Source of the DNA: Natronocalculus amylovorans
Lineage (GTDB): Archaea; Halobacteriota; Halobacteria; Halobacteriales; Haloferacaceae
Assembly (NCBI RefSeq): GCF_023638035.1
Contig: NZ_JAKRVX010000001.1
Coordinates: forward strand, 1-64,000
Length of the DNA stretch: 64,000 bases
Direction of reading: 5' to 3'
The notes beneath the pieces were generated by a model that was not told the DNA's origin, did no database searches, and saw only the letters and a list, made by a program, of their open reading frames with translations. The translations under genes were made by a program, and so were the position numbers. Shown here piece by piece: positions 8,160 to 15,857 of this stretch (its first letter is position 1; each line of letters starts with the position of its first letter).

Positions 8160-8912
8160 ATGGCCTTGCTACAGAAGCTCAAATCTATTCTTGGGATTGG
8201 TGGTAACGATGATGACGCCGCACAAAGGGAAACAGCGGTGACTGTCGAACGGGAAGGAGACGATGACGAACAAACAGCTGCTGAGAGTCCGGCCGAGGAG
8301 GCAACTGATGAGGCCGACGAACCTGTTGCAGCGCAGACCGACGCCAGCGCATCAACTGGATCACTTGTTGAGGAGCCGGATGAACCTGAAGAGGCAGCGG
8401 AGCCAGCAGAAGCTGCGGGGATCGATTCGAATGATCGGTTGGTCTCAGAAGACGAAGAAGACGAAGAAGACGAAGAAGACGAAGAAGACGAAGAAGACGA
8501 AGAAGACGAAGAAGACGAAGAAGACGAAGAAGACGAAGGGAAAACTGCTGACGACGGAGAAGAAGCCAGTGAGGAAATCGAAGCTGATGAATCAGCCGCA
8601 GTTGCCGAAGAAACCGATGCGGCTGCGTCTACAGGCTCGCTTGTTGATGAGTCAGATGAGTCAGATACTGTAGCCGAGCCAGCGGAGGCCGTGGGTACAG
8701 ATACCCCTGAAGAGTCGGATGAAGCGGAAGCTTCGGGTGACCCAGTCCAGTCAATCAAAGGAATCGGACCCGCATATGCAGAGCGTCTCAATAATGAAGG
8801 AATTGTAACGGTTACAGAGCTTGCAGCAGCAGATGCCGTTGCGCTTTCAGATGCGATCGACGTCCCAGAGAGCGTCGTTGCAAAATGGATTGACCGGGCT
8901 GCAGAGAACTGA
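8160..8912 (+). CDS. acidic linker protein with C-terminal helix-hairpin-helix domain
   Basis: This 250-residue protein has three parts. It starts with a short basic/hydrophobic segment (MALLQKLKSILGIGG). A very acidic, low-complexity middle follows (about 20-190) with ten EDE triplets at 97-126. The end is a helix-hairpin-helix domain of the DUF4332/PolX kind (SIKGIGPAYAERLNNEGI, about 196-250), which usually binds DNA or protein. Two diverged copies of a segment containing ASTGSLV plus AEPAEA flank the EDE tract (about 64-89 and 156-181), so the linker grew by duplication at two scales. Function is unknown; similar haloarchaeal proteins vary greatly in linker length. Confidence 0.75.
   Translation: MALLQKLKSILGIGGNDDDAAQRETAVTVEREGDDDEQTAAESPAEEATDEADEPVAAQTDASASTGSLVEEPDEPEEAAEPAEAAGIDSNDRLVSEDEEDEEDEEDEEDEEDEEDEEDEEDEEDEGKTADDGEEASEEIEADESAAVAEETDAAASTGSLVDESDESDTVAEPAEAVGTDTPEESDEAEASGDPVQSIKGIGPAYAERLNNEGIVTVTELAAADAVALSDAIDVPESVVAKWIDRAAEN
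8448..8537 (+). repeat. 9-bp coding minisatellite, ten perfect copies
   Basis: GAAGACGAA is repeated ten times in perfect tandem (90 bases), each unit encoding Glu-Asp-Glu. The lack of any silent change between copies suggests recent expansion or gene-conversion homogenisation. Copy changes keep the reading frame, so the length is likely to vary between strains. Confidence 0.95.
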
Positions 8913-8973
8913 CACCAGTGGATGGGCTATCGTACCGCGAAACTGTTAGGCCACATGGTGTGAAAGAGACGGT

Positions 8974-10554
8974 ATGAGCGAACCACACGTCGTCACCGAT
9001 CGATCGGAGTTCCGGTCGATCGCTGCCGATGCACCATCCGGGGCTCGAGTACCGATCGAGTTCCGGCAGACGGTTTCAGACCCATTTACCGCATACCGTC
9101 GGGCACGAACTGGCCCTGGTGGCGTATTTTTGGAAACGACAGGGGGACAGGCCGGATGGGGCTATTTTGCGACAGAGCCGTATGACACACTAACAGTCAG
9201 CGCAGACGCAGCGGTTAGAGAGCGCCACGCTGACACAGACGCAACTGGGGATTATCGCCGTGAGACGCCGTCACTGAGCGCACTCGAGGGATTTCTTTCG
9301 AACGAAACGATCGTCACCGACTCGTGCCCGGTGCCGTACCCCTGCGGAGCAATTGGCTGGCTCTCCTACGATATTGCTCGCGAGTTAGAAACACTTCCCG
9401 AAACTGCAGTTGACGATCGATCGATTCCGCGCCTCAAGCTATCGAAATATGACTGTCTTGCAGCATGGCACACGGATGATATCGGGGAGGAGACGCTGGT
9501 TCGGATCACGGTCTGTCCACAGATACCAGACACTGCGGACAAGACTAGCGCTCTCGACGACATCTACGATCAGGCATGTGAGCGGGCATTGGCATTTGCT
9601 GATCGGATGCACACCGGTGACCCGGCAGTTGGTTCACCACCTGTCGAAACGGATACCGCAACGTTTGAGAGCGACTGCGGCCGGGCGGCGTTTGCCGATC
9701 GAGTCCGACAAGTCAAACAGTATATTCGCGATGGAGATACCTTCCAAGCAAACATCTCTCAACGATTAGTTGCTCCTGCTGCGGTCCACCCCGTTGAAGC
9801 GTATGATGCCCTCCGCCGAGTCAACCCGTCCCCGTACTCTGCACTCATCGAGTTCTCCGGTCGCGCCCATGGTACCGGTGGAAAGCGCTGGAGTGGCGTC
9901 GACCTAGTCAGTGCAAGCCCCGAACTGCTTATTGAGCGGATCGACGACCGGATTGTTACGGAACCGATCGCCGGAACACGCCCACGCGGGAAGACACCGG
10001 AAGAAGATGCTGCGCTCGCAGACGATCTGACGACTGACGAAAAAGAACGAGCAGAACATGCGATGTTGGTCGATCTCGAACGAAACGATCTCGGGAAAAT
10101 CTGTGCGTATGGAACCGTAGACGTGAGCGAATATCGGCGTGTCGATCGCTACTCTGAGGTGATGCACCTCGTATCTGTTGTTGATGGAACGCTTCGGGAC
10201 GATGTGTCGCTTGCAGACGCGATCGCAGCAACATTCCCTGGGGGCACGATCACTGGCGCACCGAAGCCACGAACAATGGAGATTATCGACGAGATGGAGG
10301 ATACCCAACGAGGACCATACACCGGTGGGATCGGTGTGTTCGGATTCGACGGCAATGCAACCCTCAATATTGTGATCAGGACGCTTACTCGTCACGAGTC
10401 GAAGTACCATCTCAGAGTCGGCGCTGGGATCGTCCATGATTCGATCCCTGATGCAGAGTACGACGAAACGCTTGCAAAAGCCAAAGCGCTCATAACCGCG
10501 ATCGACACCGCACTCACTGATCATCAGTTTGCGATCAAAGAGGCCTCACAATGA
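8974..10554 (+). CDS. pabB: chorismate-binding synthase component I (PabB/TrpE family)
   Basis: A 526-residue large subunit that aminates chorismate using ammonia from the glutaminase subunit. The C-terminal chorismate-binding domain is complete: QANISQRL, PSPYSALIEF, SASPELLI, PIAGTRPRG, HAMLVDLERND, FPGGTITGAPKPR and YTGGIGVFG. Genome context (pabA and a class IV aminotransferase next in the operon) points to 4-amino-4-deoxychorismate synthase for folate. However, residue 333 is alanine in PIAGT, as in anthranilate synthase, where characterised PabB enzymes carry the lysine of PIKGT. The gene overlaps pabA by ATGA. TrpE function therefore remains open. Confidence 0.88.
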   Translation: MSEPHVVTDRSEFRSIAADAPSGARVPIEFRQTVSDPFTAYRRARTGPGGVFLETTGGQAGWGYFATEPYDTLTVSADAAVRERHADTDATGDYRRETPSLSALEGFLSNETIVTDSCPVPYPCGAIGWLSYDIARELETLPETAVDDRSIPRLKLSKYDCLAAWHTDDIGEETLVRITVCPQIPDTADKTSALDDIYDQACERALAFADRMHTGDPAVGSPPVETDTATFESDCGRAAFADRVRQVKQYIRDGDTFQANISQRLVAPAAVHPVEAYDALRRVNPSPYSALIEFSGRAHGTGGKRWSGVDLVSASPELLIERIDDRIVTEPIAGTRPRGKTPEEDAALADDLTTDEKERAEHAMLVDLERNDLGKICAYGTVDVSEYRRVDRYSEVMHLVSVVDGTLRDDVSLADAIAATFPGGTITGAPKPRTMEIIDEMEDTQRGPYTGGIGVFGFDGNATLNIVIRTLTRHESKYHLRVGAGIVHDSIPDAEYDETLAKAKALITAIDTALTDHQFAIKEASQ

Positions 10555-11198
10555 CTGAAGTTTCCCCGACATCCGAAACAACGATTCTTGTCGTTGATAA
10601 CTATGATTCGTTTGTGTACAACCTCGTCCAATATGTCGGTGAGTTTGCCGATGAGGTACTCGTCAAACGGAATGACGCGATCGATGTTGCGGATGTCCGT
10701 AAAATAAACCCTGATGGAATCGTTATCTCTCCAGGTCCAGGAACACCAGCGCAAGCAGGGTCATCAATTGCGCTGTATGCGCTTTCACGGCCAATTCTTG
10801 GTGTCTGCTTGGGCCATCAGGCACTGTGTGCTGCAGGTGGCTCTCGCGTGGGTCACGCACCGGAAGTCGTTCACGGAAAACCATCGGTGATCGTACATGA
10901 TGGGCGTGGTGTCTTTTCAGGACTCCCACAGGGGATCGAAGTTGGGCGATATCACTCGCTCTGTGTCGACCGGCCTGACCTACCTGCCGAGCTAATCGAA
11001 ACCGCGAGCACCGAAGATGAACGGAATGTTGTGATGGGCGTTCGACATCGCAAAAAACCACATATCGGCGTCCAGTTCCATCCCGAGAGCATCCTCACAG
11101 ACGAAGGAAAACCAATGATTGAAAACTTTGTTTCACTCTGTGCTCGGTGGCGAAGCGAACACGACGCAGGAAATGAATGGCGGTGGGACGATGAGTGA
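10551..11198 (+). CDS. pabA: glutamine amidotransferase component II (PabA/TrpG family)
   Basis: A 215-residue class I glutaminase that delivers ammonia to the preceding synthase. The N-terminal VDNYDSFVYNLVQY, the nucleophile in GVCLGHQALC and the HPESILTD histidine/glutamate complete the Cys-His-Glu triad. Its first codon overlaps the pabB stop and its last bases overlap the next gene by 8 bases, so the three genes are tightly coupled. PabA and TrpG cannot be told apart by sequence alone. Confidence 0.94.
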   Translation: MTEVSPTSETTILVVDNYDSFVYNLVQYVGEFADEVLVKRNDAIDVADVRKINPDGIVISPGPGTPAQAGSSIALYALSRPILGVCLGHQALCAAGGSRVGHAPEVVHGKPSVIVHDGRGVFSGLPQGIEVGRYHSLCVDRPDLPAELIETASTEDERNVVMGVRHRKKPHIGVQFHPESILTDEGKPMIENFVSLCARWRSEHDAGNEWRWDDE

Positions 11199-12105
11199 GG
11201 AGAGGGATAAAAAAGAGCTGTACTACCACGTAGACGGATCGCTTGTCCCTGCATCGAAGGCGACAGTTTCCGTTCGCGATCGTGGATTTATGTACGGTGA
11301 TGGCGCATTTGAGACGCTCCGTGCGTATGGCGGAGACGTATTTAAATGGGACAGCCACGCCGATCGCCTTGATGAGACATGCACAATTTTGCAATTGGAT
11401 CATGGGCTCTCCCGTGAGACACTAAAACAGCGAATCGACGACACATTAGATGCAAACAATTTCACTGATGCATATGTGAAACTTGCAATCACCCGCGGTG
11501 TCCAACCCGGGAAACTCACGCCACAGCCAACGAGTGATCCAACAGTGGTGGTGTATGTGAGTTCACTCCCGCGTGGAGGGAAAGAGAGCACACCTGTTTG
11601 GGATGGACCAGCGACGCTACAAACAGTCAAAACAAAACGAATCCCGAACAATGCACTCCCTGCACGGGCAAAAACGCACAACTATCTGAATGGGATTTTG
11701 GCTCGGCTTGAACTCCGTGTAAGCGATGCTGACGAAGCAGTGATGATTGATCAAGACGGCTTCATCGCGGAGGGGGCAACGAGCAATCTCTTTTTTGTGG
11801 ATGACAATGCGCTCAAAACTCCCTCGCTCGAGGGGCCTGTACTCCCCGGAATCACACGCCAGACCGTGATCGAACTCGCCGAGTCCGAATCGATTCCGGT
11901 TGAAACTGGTCGGTATCGCCCTGATGACCTTCGGAGTGCTGATGAGGTGTTTGTGACGAACTCGACATGGGAGATTCGACCCGTCGATCGTGTTGATGGG
12001 ATCTCGATCGGAGAGGCAGCGGGAGCCGGACCAGTGACAACGCTCCTTTCAATCCTGTACGATCGGCAGGTTGAATCACAGCACTACGACACACAGACCG
12101 CGTGA
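11191..12105 (+). CDS. pabC: class IV aminotransferase, probable aminodeoxychorismate lyase
   Basis: A 304-residue fold-type IV PLP enzyme. The phosphate and lysine region reads RIPNNALPARAKTHNYLNG with the Schiff-base lysine, followed by EGATSNLFFV and the VFVTNSTWEI cofactor segment. RDRGFMYGDGAFETLRAY marks the N-terminal domain. The family includes branched-chain and D-amino acid aminotransferases and 4-amino-4-deoxychorismate lyase. Coupling to pabB and pabA favours the lyase that makes 4-aminobenzoate. I chose the ATG at 11191 (MSEERDKKE); a start 72 bases upstream would bury more of the gene in pabA. Confidence 0.85.
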   Translation: MSEERDKKELYYHVDGSLVPASKATVSVRDRGFMYGDGAFETLRAYGGDVFKWDSHADRLDETCTILQLDHGLSRETLKQRIDDTLDANNFTDAYVKLAITRGVQPGKLTPQPTSDPTVVVYVSSLPRGGKESTPVWDGPATLQTVKTKRIPNNALPARAKTHNYLNGILARLELRVSDADEAVMIDQDGFIAEGATSNLFFVDDNALKTPSLEGPVLPGITRQTVIELAESESIPVETGRYRPDDLRSADEVFVTNSTWEIRPVDRVDGISIGEAAGAGPVTTLLSILYDRQVESQHYDTQTA

Positions 12106-12131
12106 CCCTCCTCTCCGCCGTAAACTACGGG

Positions 12132-12150
12132 ATTTTCTCCTCGTGAAAAT
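12132..12150. terminator. bidirectional terminator hairpin between convergent genes
   Basis: ATTTTC (12132-12137) pairs with GAAAAT (12145-12150) around a 7-base loop, in the 77-base gap between pabC (plus) and the kinase gene (minus). T-rich arms on both strands fit a shared terminator. Confidence 0.4.
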
Positions 12151-12182
12151 AGCCAAGAACAGACGAAATGAGGGGTGTGCTG

Positions 12183-13109
12183 CTACGATTCAAGAATGCG
12201 ATCGAAGTGTGTTCGATGAAAGTCGGCTGCAGCCATACCGCGCTGTTCAGGGTATCCCGGTCGTGTTATGATACCGTTTGAATCCACTGCAGAGTGCGTG
12301 AGTGCGGCGATCTGTTCGACAGTTGAAACTGATGGAAGCGAGCGAATCGATCGGTACCCCGATCGCAACGCAGCGTGTAACTGCGCTGGTGATTCTCCAT
12401 ACCACGCAGCAACAAGGTGTGAAACTTTTGCCACAGACAGCCCCGGCGGTGCGGCTTTCGGCTGACTCCAGTCAACGATCGCCGTGAGTTCTCCATCTCG
12501 GACGAGCGCATTCCCTGGTCTGAGATCCCATGGATACAGCCGCGCGTCGAGATTTTCCGAACTGTTGGCTTCGTTGATTGTACTGGTGAGCGGTTCTCGA
12601 TACCGACCGAACGCGTCAGGGAGTGCGTCAATCCCGGCAAGTGCATACGATCGCAGCCATGAATCGCCCGTGGATGGTTGCACAGCAAGTGAGCCGTTAG
12701 TTGCAAAGACATCTCCACACCGAGAGAATTGAAATGCATCATGAAGCGTTCCAAGAACGCGTCCAAACGCATACGCAATCTCGCGCTGATCAGTTTGATC
12801 GTACTGCGTGAATTGGGTGTGCAAATCCGTTCCTGCAACGTGTTCAGAAATGAGATACGGTGTTCCGTCAAGGGCGCCTGCAGCGATCGGTGCTGCGACA
12901 GGGACATCCGTTCGAGCAATAATCTCACGAGTGAGTACAAACTGGGTCTCAAGTGAACGCTCTGATCGTGATTGCTGAATGACGACTTGACGGCCGCTGC
13001 TGAGTGTGACAATAGACGTCCGTTTTTCGTTCCCCTGGGATGGCTCTGTTGTTGATCGCACTGATTCGGTTGGAAAACAGGCAGCAACAATCGCTTCGAT
13101 CGGTGTCAT
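12183..13109 (-). CDS. APH-fold phosphotransferase with variant catalytic loop
   Basis: This 308-residue protein has the aminoglycoside/choline/homoserine kinase fold. The N-lobe has VVIQQSRSE and a helix of the ETQF type; YLISEHVAGTDL forms the hinge. The catalytic loop reads YPWDLRPGNALV and is followed by AIVDW. The usual HxDxxxxN is thus W-D-x4-N: Asp and Asn are kept but His is replaced by Trp. A small-molecule hydroxyl is the probable acceptor; resistance function is not implied. The gene starts inside the last codons of the upstream HAD phosphatase gene (4-base overlap), which suggests a shared pathway. Confidence 0.8.
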   Translation of the reverse strand: MTPIEAIVAACFPTESVRSTTEPSQGNEKRTSIVTLSSGRQVVIQQSRSERSLETQFVLTREIIARTDVPVAAPIAAGALDGTPYLISEHVAGTDLHTQFTQYDQTDQREIAYAFGRVLGTLHDAFQFSRCGDVFATNGSLAVQPSTGDSWLRSYALAGIDALPDAFGRYREPLTSTINEANSSENLDARLYPWDLRPGNALVRDGELTAIVDWSQPKAAPPGLSVAKVSHLVAAWYGESPAQLHAALRSGYRSIRSLPSVSTVEQIAALTHSAVDSNGIITRPGYPEQRGMAAADFHRTHFDRILES

Positions 13110-13777
13110 CGGCTCACCACAGAAAGCAATTCAGCCAATGATTCGATGATGTATTCCGGCTCGTACGGTGCGGGATCCGCACCTGTTGGTGTGTACCAGA
13201 CTGCAGTCATTCCGACACCCTGTGCGCCAGCGACATCATGCCGGAGCGAATTGCCGACATACATCGTTCGTGACGGTGTCGATCCAAGCGTATCCAGAAC
13301 CCGATCAAATGGCTCTCGGTTGGGTTTTTGACGAGGGAGATCACCTGCGTACACGATCGCTTCAAACGCTGATTCAATATTGAGCGCCGCGATTTTTTGT
13401 GCCTGTCTTCGGTATGGGCCATTCGTCAACAGCCCTATTGAGAAAGATTCACTAACGGTTTTAAGAACGTGCTTTGCATCGGGGAGAAATGTAACCGCAC
13501 TGTGATCGACAACCGAAAGAAATCCATCTGCCAGCGCTTCAGCGTCGATCGGCGTCTGTCCATACTGTGCGGCAACAGTGGTAAAACCGGCTGCGAGATA
13601 GCCGACATCGTCCACGGGGTCTGGTGAGCCAACAAGGGCACCCCATAGATCGGCTGGTGTGCCAAATGAGTCGATCCCTGCTTCACGAAACGCTCCATAA
13701 TAGATTTCCGAACCGGATTGTGTCTGTGTACAAAGCGTATCGTCGAGGTCGAACACTACTGCATCGAAGCGAGCCAC
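13106..13777 (-). CDS. HAD-family hydrolase
   Basis: A 223-residue haloacid-dehalogenase-type phosphatase. Motif I is DLDDT with nucleophile D10 and acid D12, motif II TNG, motif III the lysine in PRQKPNREPFD, and motif IV VGNSLRHDVAGAQGVGM. The helical cap lies between motifs I and II. The substrate is likely a small phosphometabolite. It is the first gene of a coupled pair with the APH-fold kinase; possibly the two act on the same compound. Confidence 0.92.
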   Translation of the reverse strand: MARFDAVVFDLDDTLCTQTQSGSEIYYGAFREAGIDSFGTPADLWGALVGSPDPVDDVGYLAAGFTTVAAQYGQTPIDAEALADGFLSVVDHSAVTFLPDAKHVLKTVSESFSIGLLTNGPYRRQAQKIAALNIESAFEAIVYAGDLPRQKPNREPFDRVLDTLGSTPSRTMYVGNSLRHDVAGAQGVGMTAVWYTPTGADPAPYEPEYIIESLAELLSVVSR

Positions 13778-13868
13778 AGTATTGATTCGGTGTCGGCTGG
13801 CTAAACGTTCTCGCTGCTCATATCTGTGTTCCGTGGATTCTAAGCCAGTTCATTATCAAGAGTGAACA

Positions 13869-14282
13869 ATGACGGGCGATCGAATTACATCGGTAGATGA
13901 GATACCAAACGACTCAACGTTCATTTTCCGAGTGTACGACCCTGCTGAAGAGACCGAAAAAGAGGCAATTTTGACACAGCTCGAAGATGGGCCGATCGGA
14001 TGGCTGAATTACTGCCAACATTACACGCATATTAAATTGGATAAAGGGTCAGGTGCAGAGATGCGAAACGGGGAGATTATCTGCACAAATCATGGAGCCT
14101 ATTTTGAATCGGATACTGGCTACTGTAACTTCGGACCGTGTGAAGGAGCCTATCTCAACGATGTGAAAATAACTGTTGAAGACGGGACGGTTTATTTGAG
14201 CGACGATCGATACGAGTTTCGTGGGTTGGGAGCGCTAGAATCGGATGGTGACCTGGGCTCAAAATCGAACTATAAGTTTTGA
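13869..14282 (+). CDS. Rieske [2Fe-2S] domain protein
   Basis: This 137-residue soluble protein consists almost only of a Rieske domain. C49-x-H51 and C72-x2-H75 are the cluster ligands. Extra cysteines C86 and C91 (GYCNFGPCEG) may form the disulfide seen in many Rieske proteins. No membrane anchor or oxygenase domain is present, so it is likely a ferredoxin-like electron carrier or a small stand-alone component. It has no obvious partner: a HAD gene diverges upstream and a tRNA gene lies opposite downstream. Confidence 0.9.
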   Translation: MTGDRITSVDEIPNDSTFIFRVYDPAEETEKEAILTQLEDGPIGWLNYCQHYTHIKLDKGSGAEMRNGEIICTNHGAYFESDTGYCNFGPCEGAYLNDVKITVEDGTVYLSDDRYEFRGLGALESDGDLGSKSNYKF

Positions 14283-14330
14283 ACGATCGGGCTCTCGCTC
14301 TTCAATATTGACGCGCTGAAAAGTGATCAG

Positions 14331-14405
14331 TAGCGGGAAGTAGATTTGAACTACTGATCTCCGGGTTATGAGCCCGGCGGAATCTCCTGGCTATCCCATC
14401 CCGCT
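14331..14405 (-). tRNA. initiator tRNA-Met (CAU)
   Basis: This is a complete 75-base cloverleaf: acceptor AGCGGGA/TCCCGCT, anticodon arm CCGGG-CTCATAA-CCCGG with anticodon CAT, T arm AGTAG/CTACT with loop TTCAAAT, and discriminator A. The A1:U72 pair and the three consecutive G:C pairs of the anticodon stem mark it as the initiator rather than the elongator or Ile2 species. No intron is present and CCA is not encoded. A CTTAACC-like promoter element lies about 30 bases upstream on the minus strand. Confidence 0.96.
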
Positions 14406-14490
14406 GTATCAACCAAAACGGGTGTGACGGTTAAGGGTTATGATTCAATCGCCGTATGCGACTTTTCGGCGACACAGAGAGTCACATGAT

Positions 14491-14955
14491 TCATGCCGTG
14501 ACCCGCCATGTAAACAGACTCTCTGCAATATAATTGACGAGGAATGAACAGCCAATTGCGATCGGCATCGTCAACACCGGCCAGATGTCTGTACCTGAGA
14601 TAACGACCGTAATATCAGTACGTGTGAGAAACCGAACAACCAGAAACTGTACGGCAAGTCCACCACTTCGAACGAGATTCGATTTTAGGAATCGCCGAAC
14701 GGTATGCCAGCGACCAGTACGGCCGTTCTCAGCAAACGTCCACCGGTCGTTGATCACAAACATCACAATAATCGCAAGCTCTGCGCCGATTAGCTTCGCA
14801 ATTTCAGGAAGGACCCACTCGGAGAGTGTAAGCGTTGTACTCACTGAGAGATCGATCGTTGCCCCGACCGCCCCAACTGAAGCAAACTGTCCGAACCGTT
14901 TGCCAGAAACGAGCTCAGAGAGGGCATCTTCAGTGGGCATTCTATTGTGCCCCAT
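14491..14955 (-). CDS. GtrA-family membrane protein
   Basis: A 154-residue protein with four membrane helices (near 22-42, 52-70, 96-110 and 120-143), matching GtrA, a family thought to flip or escort polyprenyl-linked sugars. It includes the typical FVINDRWTFAE and NYIAESLFTWR segments. It overlaps the end of the glycosyltransferase gene by 14 bases; an ATG five codons inside would remove the overlap. The pair, with the divergent DUF2298 gene, suggests a role in cell-surface glycan or lipid-linked sugar transfer. Confidence 0.88.
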   Translation of the reverse strand: MGHNRMPTEDALSELVSGKRFGQFASVGAVGATIDLSVSTTLTLSEWVLPEIAKLIGAELAIIVMFVINDRWTFAENGRTGRWHTVRRFLKSNLVRSGGLAVQFLVVRFLTRTDITVVISGTDIWPVLTMPIAIGCSFLVNYIAESLFTWRVTA

Positions 14956-15757
14956 GTGTGGGGTCGACTACACTTGTACCGGCCCCTGTTTCTGCAATAC
15001 GCTCGATCAGTGATGGTGTTTCGGTGGTTTTTCGATTAAGATATGTATGAACTCGATCGCCACTGACCACTCGAGAACGGTGTCTGGAGACAACAAGCCC
15101 CCGCGCCATATGTAGCCCATCCGAAAGCGGGGAGACGGTTGAGCCAGGCATATCTTCCCATTCGATCGGTACTTCGACAATACGCGCATCCGTCGCAGCA
15201 GCCAGTGCAATAAGCTCGATGTCCCATGCAAACCCCGGTTCATGGAGGTGCGATCGAACCCGACTCCATGTGTCAGCGGTGATCGCTTTGGCACCACACT
15301 GGTAATCATAGAGCGGCGCGTCAAGCAGGAGTCGCGCGGTAGCTGCAAATGCATCACCTAGCCGCCGTCGAGCAAACGTCTGATGTGAACTCACGATCGA
15401 CTGTGGATGTCTGCGTGACCCAACTGCAAGGTCTGCGCTCTCAGTACAAATCGATGAGATAATGCGTTTAAATTCAGTTGGTGCGGTACTCCCATCGGCA
15501 TCCGCAAATGCAAGGATATCGGTCTCAAGCGCTTCAAACCCGGCCGTAATTGCGGTTCCTTTCCCACGGCGTGTGTCCGAGATTGCAACGGTTGCAGGCA
15601 ACGTAGACACCGCAGAGATATGCTCTGGATCCGGATCGTCTATTTCGACGCGAATAACGCTGGGGTCCACGGTCTCAGTAAGCCCCCGAATATAGTCTCG
15701 CAATCGTTCAATATCCGGATTGAACGCAGGAATAACGATTCCGAGACTCTGTGACAT
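14942..15757 (-). CDS. family 2 glycosyltransferase, polyprenyl-phosphate type
   Basis: This 271-residue GT-A enzyme resembles dolichyl-phosphate mannosyl/glucosyltransferases. IVIPAFNPD binds the nucleotide, GKGTAITAGFE follows, and the metal-binding segment is FADADGS; DYQCGAKAI and ELIALAAATDARIVEVPI fit the same family. It lacks C-terminal membrane helices; the adjacent GtrA protein probably supplies the membrane part. It diverges from the DUF2298 gene across 100 bases. Confidence 0.9.
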   Translation of the reverse strand: MSQSLGIVIPAFNPDIERLRDYIRGLTETVDPSVIRVEIDDPDPEHISAVSTLPATVAISDTRRGKGTAITAGFEALETDILAFADADGSTAPTEFKRIISSICTESADLAVGSRRHPQSIVSSHQTFARRRLGDAFAATARLLLDAPLYDYQCGAKAITADTWSRVRSHLHEPGFAWDIELIALAAATDARIVEVPIEWEDMPGSTVSPLSDGLHMARGLVVSRHRSRVVSGDRVHTYLNRKTTETPSLIERIAETGAGTSVVDPTHGAQ

Positions 15758-15857
15758 GCGAGTGGGTATTGGCGGAGTCAGTAAAAGACGTTTGAATTTG
15801 TCGCCAAGTCGGTGAAAGTCAAAAGATGTATTTGATCACGGTGTGCTCCCCTGATTA

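Noticed and set aside
8087-8791. Long serine-rich frame on the minus strand opposite the EDE repeat
   Set aside because: It is the complement of GAAGACGAA repeats (poly-Ser artefact); it overlaps the real HhH gene completely.
9904-10524. 206-residue minus-strand frame within pabB
   Set aside because: Antisense to the conserved chorismate-binding domain; Cys- and Arg-rich, unlike a halophile protein.
14331-14405. tRNA as a provirus attachment site
   Set aside because: No integrase gene or duplicated tRNA end is seen on either side; neighbours are ordinary chromosomal genes.
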